Assembly: GCA_002455915.1 (NCBI GenBank)
Contig: DKLU01000028.1
Location: forward strand, 1 to 8,964
Origin: Chryseobacterium sp. UBA6632
GTDB taxonomy: Bacteria > Bacteroidota > Bacteroidia > Flavobacteriales > Weeksellaceae
Reading direction: 5' to 3'
DNA: 8,964 nucleotides
The notes below the pieces were generated by a model. It was not told the DNA's origin. It saw nothing but the letters and a program-made list of their open reading frames with translations, and did not search any database. The translations under genes were made by a program, and so were the position numbers. This document shows positions 4,531-8,964 of this stretch, piece by piece; positions within the stretch are counted from its first letter, which is position 1, and every line of letters starts with the position of its first letter.

Positions 4531-5517
4531 TTAATTAAATTGATTAACCAAATCATCAATTGCCGTTAATTCTTCTTTGCTTAAATTGATCTCAATTGCT
4601 TTTGCATTCTGCACAGCCTGTTCTGCATTTCTGGCTCCTGCCAACGCGATGGTAATTCCGGTTCTTTCAATCGTCCAGCGAAGAACCAATTGCCCCAAAC
4701 TTGCATTGTGTTGATCTGCAATGGGTTTTATTTTATCTAAAAGCTGATTGGTTTTTTCAATAAAATCCGGTTGAAAATGTTTGTGACCTGCCCTGTGATC
4801 ACCTTCCTGAAATTGGTAACCGTTATGAATTTTACCTGTCAGCAAACCTCTTTCCAAAGGGCTATACGCCAAAATTGATTTATTGTTTTCGATACAATAA
4901 GGCACAGTTTCTTCTTCAATTCCGCGATTGACCATACTAAACGGAATCTGGTTGGATACTAAATTCAATGTTTTTTCAGCTTCTGCCATTTGCTGCGCAT
5001 TATAGTTGCAAACTCCTGCATAACGAACTTTTCCCTGCTCAATTAATCTTGAAACAGCCTCAAAAGTTTCATCTATGGGCGTGGTAGAATCCGGCCAGTG
5101 AATTTGGTATAAATCGATATAGTCTGTCCCTAATCTTTTCAAACTTTGTTCGCATTCATAAATAATGCTGTCTTTTCCGGCAAATTTATAAACGTCGATA
5201 GCATTTCCGCTGTTGTCTTTGCTGTGCATGGCAAAATCTCCTTTTGCCAAATCCCAACGCATTCCAAACTTTGTAAGAATCTGAACTTTATCACGGGAAA
5301 TTCCTTTAATCGCTTCCCCAACAATTTCCTCACTGGTTCCTTGTCCGTAAATCGGAGCCGTGTCGATAGAAGTTACGCCAACATCATACGATGCTTTGAT
5401 GGCTTCAATAGCTTCATTTCTGTCTGTGCTTCCCCACATCCAACCTCCGGCAGCCCAAGCTCCAAAAGTGATTGCTGAAACTTCTAATTCACTATTTCCT
5501 AATTTTCTGTATTCCAT
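4531..5517 (-). CDS. Aldo/keto reductase, IolS/YhdN-like, last gene of the operon
   Basis: A 328-residue NADPH-dependent TIM-barrel reductase, probably cytoplasmic. The start MEYRKLGNSELEVSAITFGAWAAGG is typical of the AKR11-like group that includes Bacillus IolS and YhdN, as is WMWGSTDRNEAIEAI. The catalytic tetrad is complete: Asp52 and Tyr57 in SIDTAPIYGQGTSEE, Lys83 in ILTKFG, His140 in LYQIHWPD. Further family landmarks are YSPLERGLLTGKI near residue 220 and the NADP-binding GARNAEQAVQNAKA near 297-310. IolS/YhdN-type enzymes reduce diverse carbonyls, so the substrate here is unknown. Its start lies 23 bp after the stop of the yellow-family gene, so it is probably the third gene of the amidohydrolase operon and could act on a product of the two exported proteins. 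Confidence 0.94.
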   Translation of the reverse strand: MEYRKLGNSELEVSAITFGAWAAGGWMWGSTDRNEAIEAIKASYDVGVTSIDTAPIYGQGTSEEIVGEAIKGISRDKVQILTKFGMRWDLAKGDFAMHSKDNSGNAIDVYKFAGKDSIIYECEQSLKRLGTDYIDLYQIHWPDSTTPIDETFEAVSRLIEQGKVRYAGVCNYNAQQMAEAEKTLNLVSNQIPFSMVNRGIEEETVPYCIENNKSILAYSPLERGLLTGKIHNGYQFQEGDHRAGHKHFQPDFIEKTNQLLDKIKPIADQHNASLGQLVLRWTIERTGITIALAGARNAEQAVQNAKAIEINLSKEELTAIDDLVNQFN

Positions 5518-5540
5518 TTTTATAATTTAAATATTACTTT

Positions 5541-6647
5541 TTATTCACTTTTAATTTTCACCACCAGATAAGGCGGTTTTCTTAGATCTTTTCCGTTATT
5601 AAATCCGGGCAAACGATTCCACTGACCTAACGTAACATACACATATCCGTTTCGATAGGCCAAACCATCTGGCCAAACATAATTTTCTTTATCATGAGAA
5701 ATCAATTGATATTCTCCATCCGGTTTTCTTTTAACAATAGATTGTTGCTCAAAGGCTCCGAAATAGATATTTCCTTTTTCATCTTCAGCCAATCCGTCAC
5801 AAGCTGGTCTTTCGCCTTCAAATTGTACAGCTTTTTCAATTGCTTGTTCAGAATTATTAAAATTACTGATAAGATCAGTAGAAATGCTGTATAATTTTCT
5901 TCCTGTAATGGCAGTCCAGTATAATTTTTTCTGATCTGGACTTAATGCAATGCCATCTGCTCCGCCACTGGGAAAAGTTTGTTTATTAAAATCATAAACG
6001 AGAGGTTTCCCTTCAAGAAATCCCATAAATCCGGGTTCGGGTGAAGTGGAATTATGATTTAATAAAACCTCTCTCGCCTTTCCAGTTGCGATATCCAAAA
6101 CAACCAAAGAATAGCGTTCTCCAAAGCCTGAATTGGCTATATACACGGTTCCTTTTTCGCCATGAGATAAATCTACCCGAAGATCGTTATAATGGGAATC
6201 ATCAGACAAGACAGTCTTTGGAATAACGATTGAGTGCAGAATTTTTTTAGAATGAATATCAATTCCCACTACTTTTGCAGCTCCGAAAGGAATCTCTTTG
6301 ATACCTGATCTTTTACCATCATCCAGAACCCATAAAACATCATTTTTATCCATATAAATTCCATGCGGAGAAACCAGCCAGTCCTTATATGGCTTAATAC
6401 TTGGATACACAAAATCTCTAGTGGGAAAAGGGATTAATTTTCCATTAACCAATTTTGCCAAAGCAAATTCCTTATGATTATCGGCATGACGGGGAAATCC
6501 TAAGAAAACCCTGTTTTTTGAACTTACTGCGATTCCTGAGGGATCCGGATTTGGTGGATATATTTTCGAAATGACTTCAACATTTGACTGTGCATTTATC
6601 ACTATAAAGTTGGTAATAAAAGCTAAACTGACAAAAAACCTCTTCAT
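5541..6647 (-). CDS. Secreted major royal jelly / yellow-family beta-propeller protein
   Basis: A 368-residue protein with an N-terminal signal peptide: MKR, then a hydrophobic stretch FFVSLAFITNFIVI, with likely cleavage around NAQ-SN at residues 18-22. It is therefore probably periplasmic or secreted. The rest matches the MRJP/yellow family (six-bladed propeller, SMP-30-like): PDPSGIAVSSKNRVFLGFPR at about 34-53, SPHGIYMDKNDVLWVLDDG at 93-111, HYNDLRVDL at 152-160 (a family hallmark), GADGIALSPDQKKLYW at 229-244, CDGLAEDEKGNIYFG at 283-297 and VWPDGLAY at 324-331. The insect relative Yellow is linked to dopachrome conversion, and related propellers are lactonases; bacterial members have no settled activity. 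It starts 3 bp after the amidohydrolase stop and precedes the aldo/keto reductase, implying coordinated expression. Length is normal and no disruption is seen. Confidence 0.9.
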   Translation of the reverse strand: MKRFFVSLAFITNFIVINAQSNVEVISKIYPPNPDPSGIAVSSKNRVFLGFPRHADNHKEFALAKLVNGKLIPFPTRDFVYPSIKPYKDWLVSPHGIYMDKNDVLWVLDDGKRSGIKEIPFGAAKVVGIDIHSKKILHSIVIPKTVLSDDSHYNDLRVDLSHGEKGTVYIANSGFGERYSLVVLDIATGKAREVLLNHNSTSPEPGFMGFLEGKPLVYDFNKQTFPSGGADGIALSPDQKKLYWTAITGRKLYSISTDLISNFNNSEQAIEKAVQFEGERPACDGLAEDEKGNIYFGAFEQQSIVKRKPDGEYQLISHDKENYVWPDGLAYRNGYVYVTLGQWNRLPGFNNGKDLRKPPYLVVKIKSE

Positions 6648-6650
6648 TAT

Positions 6651-8027
6651 TTACTTATTTAAAACTCCTTTAGAAACTTCTTTTCCGGCTTTATACACTG
6701 AAACTATTTTTCGGGTATCCTGAATATTTTTCGCCGGATTTCCATCAACAATAATAAAATCTGCCGTTTTGCCTGCTTCAATAGTTCCGAAATCTTTATC
6801 GATTTTTAATGCTTTTGCTGAATTTTTTGTAGCAACGGTTAATGCCTGTAAAGGAGTCAGTCCGGCTTCTGTCATTAATTGTAATTCTAAATGTTCTGAA
6901 AAGCCCTGTGCACGAAGGGGCATCGCGCCGCTATCTGTTCCCATGGCTACCAGAATACCTGCATCATATACTTTTTTAAGATTTTGTTTGGCAACTTCAA
7001 ACGCTTTCATGTTTAATTTGAAGTTCGGTGCATTTTTAAGGTCATTTTGATATTTTTCAGAAGTAATCATCTCATAAACGCCAGGTTCTAAAGATTTTTT
7101 GAAGAACTGATCATTAATCCATTCAGGTTTTTTTGCATAAACAAAAGCATATTCATCCAAAGAAAGGGTAGGAATATAAACAACGCCTTTTGCTTTCATT
7201 TGCGCCAATGTAGCATCATCCATCACTTCACTTCTAATGCTGTGACCAATGACATCAATTCCATCGGCGAGTAGTTTTTTCAAATCTGAAAGATAATACA
7301 CGTGAGCAGCCACTCTCATATTTCTTTTGTGTGCCTCTGAAATAATTGCTTTATAAATTTCAGGATTTACTTTTGCTTTAAATTTTCCGTTAAAATCATC
7401 CACCCAAATTTTAACCAATTCAGCATTTATTTTTTTGAGATTGTCGAGTTCCGCAGGAATTTCTTTTACGGAAGTCGGGCGATAAACTTTATCCATTGCA
7501 AAATCGAGTGGTGGAGCACCATTGGGAGCTCCAAAACCATATCCTGCAGAATGAATTCTTGCGCCATCAATTTCTCCTTTAGCTGATCGATCTCTTAAAC
7601 CACTTTCAAACAGAAAAGGACGATCTGTACCCATTGACATGACATTCAATACCCCATAATCCTGATATTTTTTGAGTTGTGAAAGAATATTTTCTTCAGT
7701 ATAATTTTCGGGTTTAGTGGTAGTTCCTTTTAAGGTTCCCACATGTGAATGTGCAGAAATAAGAGCGGGAATGATTGTTTTTCCTTTTAAATCAATACTT
7801 TTTGACTCTTCATCGGAAATATTATTTCCAATTTGAACAATTTTACCATCTTTAATCAATACTTTGGTGTTTTCAATAGGATTTCTTCCATTTCCGTCGA
7901 TTAAACGAACATTTTCAAACAATAATGACTCGTTGGATGCTGTAGAATTTTCTTTATTTTTTTGATTACACGAAAGAAGTAAAAGACTTCCCAATACAAT
8001 TCCTGATATTCTTTTTAATATTTTCAT
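6651..8027 (-). CDS. Amidohydrolase-family lipoprotein (imidazolonepropionase-like)
   Basis: A metal-dependent amidohydrolase of 458 residues, exported as a lipoprotein. I start it at the ATG at 8027, which gives MKILKRISGIVLGSLLLLSC: positive N terminus, hydrophobic core and lipobox LLSC with Cys20. The longer frame begins with TTG at 8060 and would put 11 polar residues before the signal. The binuclear-metal ligands of the superfamily are present: HSH at residues 93 and 95, Lys206 in LVKIWVDD (probable carboxylated bridge), His242 in AAHVYY, His262 in IGHSI, and Asp365 in MGTDSG. The beta-sandwich flanks appear as LLFENVRLIDGNG and KTADFIIVDGNP. Relatives cleave cyclic amides, dipeptides or related C-N bonds; the substrate is unknown. 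The family's usual PG-x-x-D before HxH reads PALIS here. It is the first gene of the operon, divergent from the AraC regulator. Confidence 0.93.
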   Translation of the reverse strand: MKILKRISGIVLGSLLLLSCNQKNKENSTASNESLLFENVRLIDGNGRNPIENTKVLIKDGKIVQIGNNISDEESKSIDLKGKTIIPALISAHSHVGTLKGTTTKPENYTEENILSQLKKYQDYGVLNVMSMGTDRPFLFESGLRDRSAKGEIDGARIHSAGYGFGAPNGAPPLDFAMDKVYRPTSVKEIPAELDNLKKINAELVKIWVDDFNGKFKAKVNPEIYKAIISEAHKRNMRVAAHVYYLSDLKKLLADGIDVIGHSIRSEVMDDATLAQMKAKGVVYIPTLSLDEYAFVYAKKPEWINDQFFKKSLEPGVYEMITSEKYQNDLKNAPNFKLNMKAFEVAKQNLKKVYDAGILVAMGTDSGAMPLRAQGFSEHLELQLMTEAGLTPLQALTVATKNSAKALKIDKDFGTIEAGKTADFIIVDGNPAKNIQDTRKIVSVYKAGKEVSKGVLNK

Positions 8028-8063
8028 AAATAATAATTTGTCGATTGATTTAAAATTCAAAAG

Positions 8064-8085
8064 AGACAGAGATGAAACTTTGTCT
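8064..8085. promoter_or_regulatory. Dyad in the divergent control region
   Basis: AGACAGAG (8064-8071) and CTTTGTCT (8078-8085) are inverted copies matching in 7 of 8 positions around a 6-bp centre. The dyad lies about 40-55 bp upstream of the amidohydrolase ATG, in the 156-bp region shared with the divergent araC-type gene. It could be an operator or a leader hairpin. Beside it, TATCTT is repeated directly at 8089-8094 and 8100-8105, 11 bp apart, as might suit an AraC-type dimer. No clear TTTG/TAnnTTTG promoter pair was found for either direction. Confidence 0.25.
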
Positions 8086-8183
8086 GAGTATCTTAATGTT
8101 ATCTTTCAAGGTCTATACAAATTTTGCTAAAAAAAATGATTTTCAGGTTGTAAAAATCGTTTAACAAATTGTAATTTTAAGAC

Positions 8184-8964
8184 ATGAAAAGAAAACAGTT
8201 TGAACCTCTGGAAATCGATACCTTTGAAGCATCTGTTTATCCGTTTCCCAAACACAGCCATACGTATTATGAAATGATTTATATTTTCAAAGGCTGTGGC
8301 GATCATCATATCAACGGCATTGTAATTCCTTATAAAGCAGGCGATTTTTATCTTATTTCTCCAGATGATGAACATTTTTTTGACATCAAAAAACCGACCA
8401 AATTCTGTTTTATTAAATTCAATGACAGTTATTTTGACCAGAATAAACATCTTTCACCGGATAATCTTGCAACAGCTTCTCCCACAGATATTATGCGAAA
8501 TGCGTTGCTGAAAGAAGAAAAACTAACCTTTGATGAACCCTGTAAAACGATTTTAAAAAAAACGGTGGAAAATATTATTGACTATAATAGATTCAACAAA
8601 GTTTCAGAGTCACCCATTATGTTTTTTCAGGTTTTATCGTTATTTGGTTTAATTCGTGAGGCTTCCGCTAAGTTTTTCCATGTGAAAGTAGATAAAGATG
8701 CTCCCAAAAAAGATGATTTGATATCTTACATTCATCAAAATATTTATCAGCCCGAACTCATTAGAATAACGGCTATTGCCAAGCATTTCAATATTTCGGA
8801 AACTTATTTTGGATCTTATTTTAAAAGAAATTTTGAAATTTCTTATCGAAAATATATTACAGATTATAAGTTAAGACTCATTGAAAGAAGGATTCAGTCA
8901 GGGCAAATAACCATGAAGCAAATCGCTTTTGAGTTTGGTTTTACGGATGAAAGTCATTTAACCA
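8184..8964 (+). CDS. AraC-family transcriptional regulator, 3'-truncated by window edge
   Basis: The open frame from the ATG at 8184 runs through the window end, giving 260 codons plus one base. The N-terminal part is a cupin-like sensor domain: FPKHSHTYYEMIYIFKG at about residues 21-37, HHING near 41-45, then GDFYLISPDDEHFFDI near 53-68, the usual arrangement of AraC-type effector domains. A middle helical linker follows. The C-terminal DNA-binding domain begins near residue 176: first helix-turn-helix IRITAIAKHFNISETYFGSYFKRNFEIS, second MKQIAFEFGFTDESHLT, where the family's GF-x-(D/S)-x-S-x-(F/L) motif is cut by the window edge. Perhaps 20-30 residues are missing. It is transcribed away from the amidohydrolase operon and is the obvious candidate to control it, with effector perhaps the operon's substrate. 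That link is inferred from position only. Confidence 0.93.
   Translation, partial: MKRKQFEPLEIDTFEASVYPFPKHSHTYYEMIYIFKGCGDHHINGIVIPYKAGDFYLISPDDEHFFDIKKPTKFCFIKFNDSYFDQNKHLSPDNLATASPTDIMRNALLKEEKLTFDEPCKTILKKTVENIIDYNRFNKVSESPIMFFQVLSLFGLIREASAKFFHVKVDKDAPKKDDLISYIHQNIYQPELIRITAIAKHFNISETYFGSYFKRNFEISYRKYITDYKLRLIERRIQSGQITMKQIAFEFGFTDESHLT

Noticed and set aside
5146..5478. A 110-codon open frame on the plus strand inside the second aldo/keto reductase
   Set aside because: It overlaps the catalytic core coding region of the reductase on the opposite strand, and its product has no recognisable domain.
2650..5517. The two aldo/keto reductases as a recent tandem duplication
   Set aside because: They share only family-level motifs, differ in length (350 and 328), in catalytic-region sequence (YHMHGFD and YQIHWPD) and in C-terminal tail, and belong to different AKR subgroups.
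6769..7050. A 93-codon open frame on the plus strand within the amidohydrolase gene
   Set aside because: It is antisense to the segment encoding the GTDSG metal-ligand region and looks like a coding shadow.
8028..8060. N-terminal extension of the amidohydrolase from a TTG codon at 8060
   Set aside because: It would place 11 residues before a complete lipoprotein signal peptide that begins with ATG at 8027.
8127..8450. A 107-codon open frame on the minus strand opposite the AraC gene
   Set aside because: It lies wholly antisense to the AraC start and sensor domain, and its product is rich in unordered Phe/Ile/Lys with no family motif. The plus-strand frame has clear AraC domains.

Overview
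The window looks like chromosomal DNA of a Bacteroidota bacterium, most likely a Chryseobacterium or another Weeksellaceae/Flavobacteriia member. Base composition is low in G+C. Start codons lack purine-rich Shine-Dalgarno sequences and sit behind A/T-rich leaders. Candidate promoters resemble the Bacteroidota TTTG / TAnnTTTG form, the exported protein has a signal peptide ending near Asn-Ala-Gln, and the intergenic repeats are of types I associate with flavobacterial genomes. The genus is an inference from style and recall, not from a marker gene.

All complete genes lie on the minus strand, so they read from right to left. The right edge holds a plus-strand AraC-family regulator cut by the window end. 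Divergent from it is a tight three-gene unit: an amidohydrolase lipoprotein (start 8027), a secreted major-royal-jelly/yellow-family beta-propeller (3 bp gap) and an aldo/keto reductase (23 bp gap). The simplest reading is an AraC-controlled set acting on one small molecule, with two exported proteins and one cytoplasmic reductase. The substrate cannot be told from sequence.

Positions 4136-4530 have no gene and hold a cluster of dispersed-repeat fragments. Left of it are a DUF3861 gene, a second intergenic repeat with a 10-bp direct repeat around it (3703-3844), a second aldo/keto reductase that is clearly diverged from the first, and another hairpin-rich intergenic stretch (2441-2649).

The left third is a redox-flavoured run: a 3-hydroxyisobutyrate-dehydrogenase-family enzyme, a YgiN-like quinol monooxygenase (2 bp gap), a 75-residue protein that is only the C-terminal half of a PPC/DUF296 domain (16 bp gap), a Crp/Fnr-family regulator and a PRISE-type short-chain reductase cut by the window edge. 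Between the last two genes there is an exact FNR-type palindrome, and the regulator's recognition helix carries the matching E-x-x-S-R residues. The palindrome overlaps the 5' arm of a possible intrinsic terminator.

No CRISPR array, tRNA, rRNA, transposase or phage gene was seen. I found no convincing complete new system. The points most worth following are the Crp/Fnr regulator with its adjacent FNR-type site, the half PPC domain, the amidohydrolase/yellow/reductase operon and the repeat cluster.
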